A stretch of DNA of 64,000 nt, from NCBI RefSeq assembly GCF_028622875.1, contig NZ_CP117709.1, forward strand, positions 2,170,001 through 2,234,000. Direction: 5' to 3'. The notes beneath the pieces were generated by a model. The model did no database searches, was not told the DNA's origin, and was given only the letters and a program-made list of their open reading frames with translations. Made by a program: the position numbers and the translations under genes. This DNA comes from Streptomyces sp. MMBL 11-1 (GTDB taxonomy: Bacteria > Actinomycetota > Actinomycetes > Streptomycetales > Streptomycetaceae). Below, piece after piece: positions 14,793 through 25,390 of the stretch (position 1 is its first letter; every line of letters starts with the position of its first letter).

Positions 14793-15227
14793 GTGGCCAC
14801 GGCGCCGATCAGTGGCACGAACGCAGCGCCGGTACGCGGCCGGTCCACCCGGCAGCGGACGGCGGTGGCGGCGGCGCTCGACGAGGTCGACGAGTTCCGC
14901 AGCGCCCAGGAGCTGCACGACGTCCTCAAGCACCGCGGCGACTCCGTGGGCCTGACCACGGTCTACCGGACCCTGCAGTCCCTCGCCGACGCGGGTGAGG
15001 TCGACGTCCTGCGCACCAGCGACGGCGAGGCCGTCTACCGGCGGTGCTCGACCGGTGATCATCACCACCATCTGGTGTGCCGGCTCTGCGGCAAAGCGGT
15101 GGAGGTCGAGGGACCGGCCGTGGAGCAGTGGGCCGAGATGATCGCCGCCCAGCACGGCTATGTGAACGTCGCGCACACCGTCGAGGTCTTCGGCACGTGC
15201 GCGGAGTGCGCCGCGAGCAAGGCGTAA
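14793..15227 (+). CDS. zur: zinc uptake repressor Zur (Fur family)
   Basis: A 144-residue Fur-family repressor. The N-terminal winged helix includes STRQRTAVAAALDE and LTTVYRTLQSLADAGEVD, the latter being the recognition helix. The dimerisation and metal-binding domain has DHHHHLVCRLCGKAVEV and a final CAEC pair, giving the two C-x2-C structural zinc ligands and the His cluster. GTG 14793 is preceded by AGGAGG with good spacing; an upstream ATG at 14766 has none. It follows znuB by 89 bp and very probably acts on the two boxes at 11805-11841, closing a feedback loop. Confidence 0.94.
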   Translation: MATAPISGTNAAPVRGRSTRQRTAVAAALDEVDEFRSAQELHDVLKHRGDSVGLTTVYRTLQSLADAGEVDVLRTSDGEAVYRRCSTGDHHHHLVCRLCGKAVEVEGPAVEQWAEMIAAQHGYVNVAHTVEVFGTCAECAASKA

Positions 15228-15238
15228 CGAGCGGGAAA

Positions 15239-15277
15239 CGGCGGGCCCGGGACACGTACAACGTCCCGGGCCCGCCG
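15239..15277. terminator. bidirectional terminator between zur and uppS
   Basis: GCGGGCCCGGGAC (15241-15253) pairs perfectly with 15263-15275. It serves both convergent genes. Confidence 0.85.
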
Positions 15278-15306
15278 CTTTCACGCCGCTTTCACATCAC
15301 TTCACG

Positions 15307-16170
15307 TCATTTCTTGGCGGCCTGCGCGGCCTCCGCCGTCTTCGCCGCCTGTGCCACCTTCGCGGCCTCCACCGCCTCCGCCCCGCCGAAGCGGCGGTCC
15401 CGCTGGGCGTACTCCAGGCAGGCCCGCCACAGGTCCCGACGGTCGAAATCCGGCCAGAGAACGTCCTGGAAGACCATCTCCGCGTACGCGCTCTGCCAGA
15501 TCAGGTAGTTCGAGGTGCGCTGCTCGCCGCTGGGGCGCACGAAGAGGTCCACGTCCGGCATGTCCGGGTAGTACGTGTACTTCGCGAAGGTCTTCTCGTT
15601 GACCTTGGACGGGTCCAGCTTCCCGGCCGCCACGTCCTGGGCGATGCGCTGCGCGGCGTCCGCGATCTCGGCTCGGCCGCCGTAGTTGACGCAGAAGTAC
15701 AGCGTCATCCTGTCGTTGTCCTTGGTCTGCTCCTGGGCGACCTGGAGCTCCTGGACGACGGACTTCCACAGCTTGGGCATCCGGCCCACCCAGCGGATGC
15801 GGATGCCGAGCTCGTCCATCTCGTCGCGGCGGCGGCGGATCACGTCGCGGTTGAAGTTCATCAGGAACTTCACCTCGTCCGGCGAGCGCTTCCAGTTCTC
15901 CGTGGAGAAGGCGTAGAGCGAGAGGTTCTTGACGCCCATCTCGATACAGCCCTTGAGAACGTCCATGACGACGCCCTCACCGACCTTGTGGCCCTCGGTG
16001 CGGGGCAGACCCCGCTCCTTGGCCCAGCGGCCGTTGCCGTCCATCACGACGGCGACGTGCTGGGGGACCAGCTCGCCGGGGATCTTCGGAGGCGTCGCGC
16101 CGGTGGGGTGCGGCTCGGGGGTCTTGTACGTGCGCCGGTTACGGCCGCCGAGGATCCCGCGTACTGCCAT
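15307..16170 (-). CDS. uppS: isoprenyl (undecaprenyl) diphosphate synthase
   Basis: A 287-residue cis-prenyltransferase that condenses isopentenyl units on farnesyl diphosphate to make the lipid carrier for cell-wall synthesis. The family signatures are complete: [17 protein letters not shown] with the catalytic Asp, HK(V)[27 protein letters not shown] and [20 protein letters not shown]. About 30 extra basic residues precede the core and an Ala/Lys-rich low-complexity tail ends it. Streptomyces have paralogues, so the exact chain length is not certain. It lies downstream of recO, separated by a 20-bp repeat array. Confidence 0.93.
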   Translation of the reverse strand: MAVRGILGGRNRRTYKTPEPHPTGATPPKIPGELVPQHVAVVMDGNGRWAKERGLPRTEGHKVGEGVVMDVLKGCIEMGVKNLSLYAFSTENWKRSPDEVKFLMNFNRDVIRRRRDEMDELGIRIRWVGRMPKLWKSVVQELQVAQEQTKDNDRMTLYFCVNYGGRAEIADAAQRIAQDVAAGKLDPSKVNEKTFAKYTYYPDMPDVDLFVRPSGEQRTSNYLIWQSAYAEMVFQDVLWPDFDRRDLWRACLEYAQRDRRFGGAEAVEAAKVAQAAKTAEAAQAAKK

Positions 16171-16190
16171 GAGCTTCTCAGTCTCCCTGT

Positions 16191-16290
16191 GTCACTTCTC
16201 CACGCGCCGCGTCGTCTGCCGACGTACCGCGTCTCTTCTCCACGTACCGCGTCACTTCACGACGTACCGCGTCACTTCTCCACGTACCGC
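16191..16290. repeat. five 20-bp tandem repeats at the recO-uppS junction
   Basis: Five exact-period 20-bp units, consensus GTCACTTCTCCACGTACCGC, fill 16191-16290. The last unit contains the recO stop codon and final codons (..RYVEK-stop). The array therefore looks like expansion of the recO 3' end into the intergenic gap. Units differ at 1-5 positions. Confidence 0.9.
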
Positions 16291-17018
16291 AGCGAGCGCA
16301 GCCCCCGCTCCAGATGCCAGTGCAGATAGGCGGACACCAGCCCGCTCCCCTCCCTGACATGACGCGCCTCGCACGCGTCCGCCGTCGCCCAGTCGCCGCT
16401 GAGCAGCGCGCTCAGCAGGCCCAGGGCCTGTGCCGAGGGTACGACGCTGCCGGGCACCCGGCAGTCACCGCATATGACGCCCCCCGCCGCGACGGAGAAG
16501 AACCGGTTCGGACCCGGCATTCCGCACTTGGCGCAGTCCTCGAAGCTGGGCGCGTACCCGTTGACCGCGAGCGAACGCAGCAGGAACGCGTCCAGGATCA
16601 GGTGGGGGGCGTGCTCGCCCCGGGCGAGGGTGCGCAGGCCGCCGACGAGCAGCAGATACTGCTGGACGGCCGGTTCGCCCTCGTGGTCGGTGAACCGCTC
16701 GGCGGTCTCCAGCATCGCGGTGCCCGCCGTGTAGCGGGCGTAGTCGGCGACGATCCCGCCGCCGTAGGGGGCGATCGTCTCGCTCTGGGTGCAGAGCGGC
16801 AGCCCGCGGCCGACCAGCTCGCTGCCGCGTGCGAAGAACTGCACGTCGACGTGGGAGAAGGGCTCCAGGCGGGCGCCGAACTTGGATTTGGTGCGGCGCA
16901 CCCCGCGGGCGACGGCCCGCACCCGGCCGTGGCCCCGGGTCAGGATCGTGATGATCCGGTCGGCCTCGCCCAGTTTCTGCGTACGCAGCACGATGCCGTC
17001 GTCCCGGAACAAGCTCAT
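16272..17018 (-). CDS. recO: DNA repair protein RecO
   Basis: A 248-residue recombination mediator that, with RecR, loads RecA on SSB-coated DNA. An N-terminal OB-fold (FRDDGIVLRTQKLGEADRII, then GRVRAVARGVRRTKSKFGARLEPFSH) is followed by a helical domain and a zinc site formed by CAKCG and CGDC pairs (about residues 165-195). ATG 17018 matches the usual MSLFRD start; a start six codons upstream lacks support. The extreme 3' end lies in the 20-bp repeat array. Confidence 0.95.
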   Translation of the reverse strand: MSLFRDDGIVLRTQKLGEADRIITILTRGHGRVRAVARGVRRTKSKFGARLEPFSHVDVQFFARGSELVGRGLPLCTQSETIAPYGGGIVADYARYTAGTAMLETAERFTDHEGEPAVQQYLLLVGGLRTLARGEHAPHLILDAFLLRSLAVNGYAPSFEDCAKCGMPGPNRFFSVAAGGVICGDCRVPGSVVPSAQALGLLSALLSGDWATADACEARHVREGSGLVSAYLHWHLERGLRSLRYVEK

Positions 17019-17076
17019 GGACCCATTGTCGCCCACCGGGGGTCGGCCCGTGGCGGGCCGGCGGCGAAGGGGGGCT

Positions 17077-17781
17077 CTACGACGGCGTACGGGCGGCGGC
17101 CGCCAGCAGGCGGGCGGTGTCCTCGGCGGGGAGCTGGAGGGCGCTGCCGACCGTGGTCAGGACCTGGCGCTCGGCGGCGCGGTAGGGCCCGTCGGCCAGC
17201 GCGATCCTGGCCCCCTGGAGGAGGACGGACTCGCGGCCGGCGGCGGCCAGGTGCGGGGCGAGCGGCGCCAGCACCTCGTGCAGCTCGATGGCGAGGGTCG
17301 GGCCACAGGCCTCGGCGGCCGGGTCGGAACCGGAGCCCTGCCCGGTGTCGGCGGCCAGCACCTCGGCGACGGTGAACAGCTGCTCCTGGGTGCAGTCGTC
17401 GAGCCCGGCGTCGCGCACGGTGGCGACGGCGGCCTCCAGGACGGTGCGGGAGGTGGTGCCCCCGGCGGCGAGGACGGCCAGGGTGACGGTGTGGACGGCC
17501 TCGCGGAGCATCGCGGAGAACCGGGTCGTGGTGGGGTGGTCCAGCGCCTCGGGGGCGTAGTGGGTGAGGCAGGCGGCGCACTCGACGACGGGCTCGGTCT
17601 CGCCCCTGCCGACCAGCGGGACGCCGAGGAAGGTGAGGCGGCGGCGGCCGGTGAGCCGGCGGTAGTTGCGGTCTCCCCCGCAGCCGGGGCAGAAGAAGGC
17701 GCCGTCGCCGACGGCGTCCCAGATGGTGCGAACACCGCAGAGGACCGGCCTCAGAGCGCGTTGTCCTTTGGCTGACCGCAC
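17077..17781 (-). CDS. TerB-like / zinc-ribbon protein
   Basis: A 234-residue cytoplasmic protein with an N-terminal zinc ribbon (CPGCGGDRNYRRL, then CAACLTHY) and a C-terminal all-helical TerB-like domain (about residues 85-225) with two repeated halves, including ILA.G.TS..E...AT(V)RDAGLD and IALADGPYRAAERQVLTTV. Such proteins are annotated as TerB-family tellurite resistance proteins. Real resistance is unproven, and a sensor or scaffold role is as likely. GTG 17781 is chosen because GGAGG lies eight bases upstream. Confidence 0.75.
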   Translation of the reverse strand: MRSAKGQRALRPVLCGVRTIWDAVGDGAFFCPGCGGDRNYRRLTGRRRLTFLGVPLVGRGETEPVVECAACLTHYAPEALDHPTTTRFSAMLREAVHTVTLAVLAAGGTTSRTVLEAAVATVRDAGLDDCTQEQLFTVAEVLAADTGQGSGSDPAAEACGPTLAIELHEVLAPLAPHLAAAGRESVLLQGARIALADGPYRAAERQVLTTVGSALQLPAEDTARLLAAAARTPS

Positions 17782-17892
17782 GTCGCACACCTCCGTAACG
17801 CTCCGGCAACCTTGCCGTGTGTTGGACGTGATGTTAGCCACACGTGAGACGCGGCGTCAGCCTCTGGGACGTCACAACCCCCGGATATGGCC

Positions 17893-17927
17893 GAACCCCG
17901 ACCACCCGGAGCGGGCGGTCGGGGTCC
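17893..17927 (-). terminator. leuA terminator
   Basis: ACCCCGACC pairs with GGTCGGGGT in a stem flanking a GC-rich loop, about 80 bp after the leuA stop on the minus strand. Confidence 0.7.
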
Positions 17928-18005
17928 GTCATTGCCGTCGTACGGGGGCGAACCGGACGTCCGTACGAGGAGGGGGACGTGAGGGCCCGGGAGGGGCCGG
18001 ACGGG

Positions 18006-19889
<1,884 letters not shown>

Positions 19890-19895
19890 CTACGA

Positions 19896-19943
19896 CTACA
19901 GGCCCTCGCCGCGGCGGCTAAGGAGAAGCAGCCCGAAACGCAT
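19896..19943 (-). CDS. leuA leader peptide (leucine attenuator)
   Basis: A 15-codon ORF, MRFGLLLLSRRGEGL, ends 84 bp before the leuA ATG. Four consecutive Leu codons use three different triplets, including CTT, which is rare in this GC-rich genome; a fifth Leu is the last codon. Ribosome stalling here when leucyl-tRNA is low would control leuA. A small GGCCT...AGGCC hairpin overlaps the stop, but I do not see a classic U-tailed terminator, so control of translation or a different RNA structure is possible. Confidence 0.75.
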   Translation of the reverse strand: MRFGLLLLSRRGEGL

Positions 19944-20076
19944 GATGCGACGAGCGTAACCGAGTGTGGCCCGTGGTGTCGGTCCGTATCAGTATGCGGG
20001 ATCGGGCCCCGGTGGCGGGTAAACGGTGACTCATCACTCCATTTCGTCAATCGTCGTCGCAACCAGTGACAGGGCA

Positions 20077-21174
20077 GTGACGGAATGCCACAGTCGTTTC
20101 ATGCACCTTCGAACCGACGGCGATCTCCACCCCGTCTTCTGCACCATCGTTCCGCCCCACGTACTCGATCACCTGTCCCGGTCCGCCGACGCCAGGCTCG
20201 CGGATCCGGCCCGCCGCACCCTGGTGGCCGACGGCCTCCGCCGCGACCGCCGCCGGACGACGGCCCTCGCCGCCGTCCCGACCGCCCCCGGCGTGGGCGC
20301 GGTCCCCACCAAGCCCCACCGCACCCTGTACGACTGCCGGAACAGCACCGCCCTGCCCGGCCACCAGGTCCGCGCCGAGGGCGACAAGCCCACCTCGGAC
20401 GCCAGCGTCAACCGCGCGTACGCCGGCCTCGGCGCCACCTTCGAACTGCTGCTCTCGGCGTACGGGCGCAGCTCGATCGACGGCAAGGGGCTGCCGCTGA
20501 TCGGCTCCGTGCACTACGGCGAGGAGTACAACAACGCGTTCTTCGACGGCGAGCAGATGGTCTTCGGGGACGGTGACGGCGAGATCTTCCTCGACTTCAC
20601 CGTCGCGGTCGACGTGATCGCCCACGAGCTGGCCCACGGTCTGACGCAGCACACCGCCAACCTGCGCTACGAGGGCCAGTCGGGCGCGCTCAACGAGTCG
20701 GTGTCCGACGTCTTCGGCTCGCTGGTGAAGCAGTTCTCGCTGGGCCAGAGCGCGGAGCAGGCCGACTGGCTGATCGGGGCCGGGCTGCTCGCTCCCCGGG
20801 TCAGCGGGGACGCGCTGCGCTCGATGAAGGCCCCGGGCACGGCGTACGACGACGACGTCCTCGGCAAGGACCCGCAGCCGGGCTCCATGGCGGACTACAT
20901 CGAGACGGAGGAGGACAACGGCGGGGTCCACCTCAACTCCGGCATCCCCAACCGCGCGTTCCACCTCCTGGCCACCGCGCTGGGCGGCAACTCCTGGGAG
21001 CGTGCCGGGCAGATCTGGTTCGACGTGCTGACCGGCGGCGAGCTGACGGCCGGCGCGGACTTCGCGGAGTTCGCCCGGCTGACGGTCGCGGCGGCGGGCG
21101 CCCGCTTCGGCGCGGCGGACGAGCGGGAGGCGGTCCTCAAGGCCTGGTCGGAGGTGGGAGTTCCGACCAAGTGA
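20077..21174 (+). CDS. M4 family metalloprotease (thermolysin-fold, protealysin-like)
   Basis: A 365-residue zinc protease with VIAHELAHGLTQH (HExxH) and the downstream GALNESVSDVFGS helix giving the third zinc ligand Glu. There is a short N-terminal propeptide (FCTIVPPHVLDHL..S, the protealysin-type PPxxL motif) but no signal peptide, unlike secreted thermolysins (about 500+ residues). This build, with the inhibitor gene following, is that of protealysin-like enzymes. The start is uncertain: GTG 20077 is preferred, with ATG 20101 and GTG 20026 as alternatives. It is divergent from leuA. Confidence 0.9.
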   Translation: MTECHSRFMHLRTDGDLHPVFCTIVPPHVLDHLSRSADARLADPARRTLVADGLRRDRRRTTALAAVPTAPGVGAVPTKPHRTLYDCRNSTALPGHQVRAEGDKPTSDASVNRAYAGLGATFELLLSAYGRSSIDGKGLPLIGSVHYGEEYNNAFFDGEQMVFGDGDGEIFLDFTVAVDVIAHELAHGLTQHTANLRYEGQSGALNESVSDVFGSLVKQFSLGQSAEQADWLIGAGLLAPRVSGDALRSMKAPGTAYDDDVLGKDPQPGSMADYIETEEDNGGVHLNSGIPNRAFHLLATALGGNSWERAGQIWFDVLTGGELTAGADFAEFARLTVAAAGARFGAADEREAVLKAWSEVGVPTK

Positions 21175-21232
21175 CCCGCACCCCGAAGAGGCGGGGTTGA
21201 GCGCTCGTACGGCCCCCGATAGACAGGACCCC

Positions 21233-21499
21233 ATGCGTATTCAGGTCAGCCGGACCGGCGGCTTCGCCGGCATCGCCCGCCGCCATGAGGTCGACACCGG
21301 GGGAAGGGCGGACGCCGCGGAATGGCACGCGCTCGCCGAGGAGGCGCTCGACTCCGCGCGGGACACCCCGCCGACGGGGGTACCGGACGGCTTCCGGTAC
21401 GAGATCACCGTCGGGGACCGCACCGTGTACTGCGCTGACCCCGATCTGACCGGGGCGCAGCGCACGCTGATCTCACGCGTCCTCAAGGAGGGCGCGTGA
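21233..21499 (+). CDS. emfourin-like protealysin inhibitor
   Basis: An 88-residue protein starting MRIQVSRTGGFAGIARRHEVDT. The I-x-V-x-R-(S/T)-GGFAG opening is the mark of emfourin (M4in), the proteinaceous inhibitor encoded next to protealysin in Serratia and in many actinomycetes. It lies 58 bp after the M4 protease gene, so protease and inhibitor form a module. A small ACCCC...GGGGT hairpin lies between them and could lower inhibitor transcription. No signal peptide is present, so both act first in the cytoplasm. Confidence 0.8.
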   Translation: MRIQVSRTGGFAGIARRHEVDTGGRADAAEWHALAEEALDSARDTPPTGVPDGFRYEITVGDRTVYCADPDLTGAQRTLISRVLKEGA

Positions 21500-21524
21500 G
21501 ATCGGCACCCGTGCCGTACGAACG

Positions 21525-21692
21525 CTAAGGGCTGTCCCGTAATTCCCGGTGGATAAGCGCGCGGCGTCAGATGCGGTGCATCGCAAGGCGGAGGGACGTC
21601 CGCATACTGGATATATGTGGACGTTCCGACAACGCGGCGAGGTGCCATAGCTGTCGTCGCGCGCCCGCCGGGAATTACGGGACAGCCCTTAG
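21525..21692. mobile_element. MITE-like element with 25-bp perfect terminal inverted repeats
   Basis: A 168-bp non-coding element whose ends are perfect inverted repeats: 21525-21549 (beginning CTAAGGGCTGTCCCGTAA) and 21668-21692. The outermost CTAAG/CTTAG may include a TA target duplication. The interior holds a second palindrome (GTCCgCATA...ATGtGGAC near 21598-21625) and no ORF. GGGCTGTCCCGTAA ends resemble those of Streptomyces transposases of the IS5/IS630 type. It sits between the convergent inhibitor and era genes and could fold into a terminator for both. Confidence 0.8.
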
Positions 21693-21714
21693 GGCGGGTT
21701 TCGAAAGTCCCGCC

Positions 21715-22680
21715 CTAGAACCCCAGCTTCCGCAGCTGCTTGGGATCGCGCTGCCAGTCCTTGGCGACCTTCACATGCAGGTCCAGGAAGACCGGCGTGC
21801 CGAGGAGTGCCTCGATGTGCTTGCGGGACTTGGTGCCGACGTCCTTCAGCCGCTGGCCCTTCGGGCCGATGATGATGCCCTTCTGGCTGGGGCGCTCGAT
21901 GTAGACGTTGGCGTGGATGTCCAGCAGCGGCTTGTCCGCCGGGCGGTCCGTGCGCGGCAGCATCTCCTCGACGACGACCGCGATGGAGTGCGGCAGCTCG
22001 TCGCGTACGCCCTCCAGCGCCGCCTCGCGGATCAGCTCCGCGACCATGACCATCTCCGGCTCGTCGGTGAGGTCGCCCTCCGGGTAGAGCGGCGGGCTCA
22101 CGGGGAGCAGCGGGGCGATCAGGTCGGCGAGCAGGCCGACCTGCTGGTCCTTGACCGCCGAGACCGGGATGATCTCGGCCCACTCGAAACCGAGCTCGTC
22201 GGCCAGCGCGGAGACAGCGAGGAGCTGTTCGGCCAGCGCCTTCGACTCGACCAGGTCGGTCTTGGTGATGATGGCGATCTTGGGGGTCTTCTTGATCCCC
22301 GCGAGCTCCTTGACGATGTACTTGTCGCCGGGGCCGAGCTTCTGGTCGGCGGGCAGGCAGAAGCCGATGACGTCGACCTCGGCCCAGGTGGTCCGCACGA
22401 CGTCGTTGAGCCGCTCGCCCAGGAGCGTGCGCGGCTTGTGGAGGCCGGGGGTGTCGACCAGGATCAACTGCGCGTCGTCACGGTGCACGATGCCGCGCAC
22501 CGTGTGCCGGGTGGTCTGGGGGCGGTTGGAGGTGATCGCCACCTTCTGACCGACGAGCGCGTTCGTGAGGGTGGACTTGCCCGCGTTGGGGCGGCCCACG
22601 AAGCAGGCGAAGCCGGCCCGGTGGGGGGAGGTGGTCTCCGCTTGCGCGGCAGCGGATTCTTGGTTCGGTCGAGCGCTCAT
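21715..22680 (-). CDS. era: GTPase Era (16S rRNA maturation)
   Basis: A 321-residue GTPase that binds the 3' end of 16S rRNA and checks 30S assembly. The G motifs are complete: GRPNAGKST (G1), T of G2 in PQTTRH, DTPG (G3), TKTD (G4), SAV (G5). A C-terminal KH domain includes GIIIGPKGQRLKDVG. ATG 22680 has GGGGAG ten bases upstream, while an ATG three codons earlier is too close to that site. It ends the minus-strand run from phoH. Confidence 0.96.
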   Translation of the reverse strand: MSARPNQESAAAQAETTSPHRAGFACFVGRPNAGKSTLTNALVGQKVAITSNRPQTTRHTVRGIVHRDDAQLILVDTPGLHKPRTLLGERLNDVVRTTWAEVDVIGFCLPADQKLGPGDKYIVKELAGIKKTPKIAIITKTDLVESKALAEQLLAVSALADELGFEWAEIIPVSAVKDQQVGLLADLIAPLLPVSPPLYPEGDLTDEPEMVMVAELIREAALEGVRDELPHSIAVVVEEMLPRTDRPADKPLLDIHANVYIERPSQKGIIIGPKGQRLKDVGTKSRKHIEALLGTPVFLDLHVKVAKDWQRDPKQLRKLGF

Positions 22681-22797
22681 GGCGACCATTCTCCCCGATC
22701 CCGGCGGCGTCGGAGCACAGTGGCCCGGGCGGGACGGTCACGGACCCGCCGACGCCGTACGCGTACGGCCCGGGCGGGCCCGCCGTCGCCCGGCCGC

Positions 22798-23151
22798 TCA
22801 GCCCGCCGTGACGCGGACCCGCAGCGTGCCGTCGGGACCCGCCAGCAGCACCGGGGTGTCCCGTCCGCCGAGGTCCCGCACCGCGGCCCGGTCGTCGTCG
22901 GAGGGTGACTCGGCGGCGGAGACGACCGCGGCCGCCTCCAGCGAGGTGGCGCCGCTGGCCACCGCCATGGCGACGGCGGTCTGCAGGGCGCTGAGCTTCA
23001 GCGACTCCAGCGCCACCGTGCCCGCGACATACGTACGTCCCGTCTCGTCGCGTACGGCCGCGCCCTCGGGCACGCCGTTGCGGGCACGGGCGCTGCGCGC
23101 CAGGGTGACGATCTTGCGGTCCTCGGCGTCGAGCTCCGTGGTGTCGGTCAT
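22798..23151 (-). CDS. degenerate cytidine deaminase-like protein
   Basis: A 117-residue protein resembling the cytidine deaminase fold (LDAEDRKIVTLARSARARNG..EGAAVRDETGRTYVAGTVALESL, then LSALQTAVAMAVASG). The zinc-binding HAE/CAE and PCxxC motifs of active deaminases are absent: the position of C/H-A-E is taken by LSALQTA. It is short compared with 130-140 residues for active enzymes. The gene is kept in the era neighbourhood of streptomycetes, so it probably has a non-catalytic role. Confidence 0.7.
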   Translation of the reverse strand: MTDTTELDAEDRKIVTLARSARARNGVPEGAAVRDETGRTYVAGTVALESLKLSALQTAVAMAVASGATSLEAAAVVSAAESPSDDDRAAVRDLGGRDTPVLLAGPDGTLRVRVTAG

Positions 23152-23235
23152 GGAACGAGCATACGAAGCGCACGGAGCCCCGCACAGGCCGCCCCGGCGC
23201 CGGGAGGGTCCGGCCGCCCCGGAAGGGCGCGTCCT

Positions 23236-23589
23236 CTACGGGCGGTCCAGGCGCAGCCGTTCCGCCTTCGGGAGTCCGGCGACCACCAGGTCGTAGGAGT
23301 CCTCGACCAACTCGCGCAGGAGCCGGTCGGGGACACCGGAGACGGTGACCGTGTTCCAGTGGCGCTTGCTCATGTGCCAGCCGGGCACGATCGCGGGGTG
23401 CGTCCCGCGCAGCCGGATCGCCTCGTCCGGATCGCACTTGAGGTTGATGGTGAGCGGCCGCCCGTCCAGCGCGGTGAGGGCGAACATCTTCCCGAGCACC
23501 TTGAAGACGGAGGTCTCCGGGCCGAACGGGAACTCCTCCACGCTCGCGTTGAACTCCAGGCAGAAGGCCCGCAGCCGCTCCGGCGTCAT
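23236..23589 (-). CDS. MmcQ/YjbR family protein
   Basis: A 117-residue protein of the MmcQ/YjbR (CyaY-like double-wing) family, recognised by F.LE..ASVEEFPFGPETSVFKVLGKMFAL, then NLKCDPDEAI.LR, PGWHMSKRHWNTV and a DSYDLV end. YjbR-like proteins have a DNA-binding-like fold but no established reaction. Its ATG overlaps the stop of the upstream CNNM gene as ATGA, so they are co-translated. Confidence 0.85.
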   Translation of the reverse strand: MTPERLRAFCLEFNASVEEFPFGPETSVFKVLGKMFALTALDGRPLTINLKCDPDEAIRLRGTHPAIVPGWHMSKRHWNTVTVSGVPDRLLRELVEDSYDLVVAGLPKAERLRLDRP

Positions 23590-24884
23590 TCCGCTTCCTT
23601 CTCCTCGGGTTCCTTGTGCTCCGGCTCCACGAGCACCGTGACGATCTTGTTCCGGCGGCCGGCGGGGGATTCCGCGGTGAGCCGGAGCTTGCGGCCGTCG
23701 GGCAGCTCGACGGCCGCGGACGCGCCGGCGATCGGGACCCGGCCGAGCGCCTTGGCGAGCAGGCCGCCGACGGTTTCCACGTCCTCGTCGTCGTACTCGT
23801 CGAGGCCGAAGAGGTCACCGAGGTCACCGATGTCGAGCCGGGCGGTGACCCGGTAGCAGCCGTCCTCCAGCTCCTGGACGGGCGGCAGCTCCCGGTCGTA
23901 CTCGTCGGTGATCTCGCCGACGATCTCCTCCAGGATGTCCTCGATGGTGACGATGCCCGCGGTGCCGCCGTACTCGTCGATGACGACCGCGACATGGCTG
24001 CGGTCCTGCTGCATCTCGCGCAGCAGGTCCCCGGCGTTCTTGGTGTCGGGGACGAAGGCGGCGGGGCGCATCGCGGTGGAGACGGGGTCGGCCTCGGACT
24101 CGCGGTTGATGTGCGTCTTGCGGACGAGGTCCTTGAGGTAGACGATCCCGACGACGTCGTCCTCGTTCTCGCCGGTGACGGGGATCCGGGAGAAGCCGGA
24201 GCGCAGGGCGAGGGTGAGGGCCTGGCGGATCGTCTTGTAGCGCTCGATGGAGACGAGGTCGGTGCGCGGCACCATGACCTCGCGGACCAGGGTGTCGCCC
24301 AGCTCGAAGACGGAGTGCACCATGCGGCGCTCGTCGTCCTCGATGAGCGACTCCGCCTCGGCGAGGTCGACCATGGCGCGCAGCTCGGCCTCGCTGGCGA
24401 ACGGGCCCTTGCGGAATCCCTTGCCCGGGGTCAGCGCGTTGCCGACGAGGATCAGCAGCTGCGGGATCGGCCCCATGATCCTGGCCAGCGGCAGCAGGAC
24501 GTACGCGGAGGCCGTGGCCGTGTTCAGCGGGTGCTGGCGGCCGATGGTGCGCGGGGAGACGCCGATGGCGACGTAGCTGACGAGCACCATCACGCCCATC
24601 GCGACGGCCAGCGCCTCCCAGGTCTCGGGCAGTTCCTGGAGGCAGACGTAGGTGACGAGCACCCCGGCCGACATCTCGCAGGCGACCCGCACCAGCAGGG
24701 CGACGTTGAGATAGCGGGTCGGGTCGGCGGCGATCTGCGCCAGCTTCGCGCTGCCGCGCCGGCCGGACCGGACCGCCTCGTCCGCCCGGAAGCTGGAGGT
24801 GCGGGCGATACCGGCCTCCGCGCAGGCGGCCAGCCAGCCGACCACGACCAGCAGCACGGCGCCGATGATCAGGGGCGCGCTCAC
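23586..24884 (-). CDS. CNNM/CorC-type membrane protein with CBS pair
   Basis: A 432-residue membrane protein with an N-terminal DUF21/CNNM domain of four hydrophobic helices (about residues 3-150), a pair of CBS domains (about 200-325, including [12 protein letters not shown] and [26 protein letters not shown]) and a C-terminal CorC_HlyC domain. It is often annotated as haemolysin; the better-supported role of the family is magnesium/cobalt transport or its regulation by nucleotide-binding CBS domains. It overlaps ybeY upstream (ATGA) and mmcQ downstream (ATGA). Confidence 0.9.
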   Translation of the reverse strand: MSAPLIIGAVLLVVVGWLAACAEAGIARTSSFRADEAVRSGRRGSAKLAQIAADPTRYLNVALLVRVACEMSAGVLVTYVCLQELPETWEALAVAMGVMVLVSYVAIGVSPRTIGRQHPLNTATASAYVLLPLARIMGPIPQLLILVGNALTPGKGFRKGPFASEAELRAMVDLAEAESLIEDDERRMVHSVFELGDTLVREVMVPRTDLVSIERYKTIRQALTLALRSGFSRIPVTGENEDDVVGIVYLKDLVRKTHINRESEADPVSTAMRPAAFVPDTKNAGDLLREMQQDRSHVAVVIDEYGGTAGIVTIEDILEEIVGEITDEYDRELPPVQELEDGCYRVTARLDIGDLGDLFGLDEYDDEDVETVGGLLAKALGRVPIAGASAAVELPDGRKLRLTAESPAGRRNKIVTVLVEPEHKEPEEKEAE

Positions 24885-25378
24885 GAGACGGTGGGGGCGG
24901 GGGACGCGCCGGTGAGCCCGTGCTCCCCGCGCCAGCCGTCCACGATGGCGGCCTGGAGACCGAACATCTCGGCCTTCTCGTCCGGCTCCTCGTGGTCGTA
25001 CCCCAGCAGGTGCAGCACGCCGTGGACGGTCAGGAGCTGGAGCTCCTCGTCCATGGAGTGCTGCGTCGGGGCCTCTTCGCCCTGCTTCTTCGCGACCTCC
25101 GGGCAGAGCACGATGTCACCGAGGAGCCCCTGCGGGGGCTCCTCGTCGTCCTTGGCCGGCGGACGCAGCTCGTCCATCGGGAAGGACATGACATCGGTCG
25201 GGCCGGGGAGGTCCATCCACTGGATGTGCAGCTGCTCCATGGCGTCGGTGTCCACGACGATCACCGAGAGCTCGGACAGCGGGTGGATCCGCATCCGGGC
25301 CAGTGCGTAGCGGGCGATGTCGAGGATCGCCTGCTCGTCGACCTCGGTTCCGGACTCGTTGTTGACGTCGATCGACAT
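24881..25378 (-). CDS. ybeY: endoribonuclease YbeY
   Basis: A 165-residue zinc-dependent RNase for 16S rRNA 3'-end processing and ribosome quality control. It carries the family signature [16 protein letters not shown] (three zinc-binding His) and the upstream [11 protein letters not shown] motif. It lies 12 bp after phoH and overlaps the CNNM gene. With era in the same unit it forms a ribosome-maturation block. Confidence 0.95.
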   Translation of the reverse strand: MSIDVNNESGTEVDEQAILDIARYALARMRIHPLSELSVIVVDTDAMEQLHIQWMDLPGPTDVMSFPMDELRPPAKDDEEPPQGLLGDIVLCPEVAKKQGEEAPTQHSMDEELQLLTVHGVLHLLGYDHEEPDEKAEMFGLQAAIVDGWRGEHGLTGASPAPTVS

Positions 25379-25390
25379 GGTGCGCTGCGA

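Noticed and set aside
16191..16290. possible CRISPR array
   Set aside because: Units are contiguous without spacers; the same applies to 49351-49508. No cas genes are present in the window.
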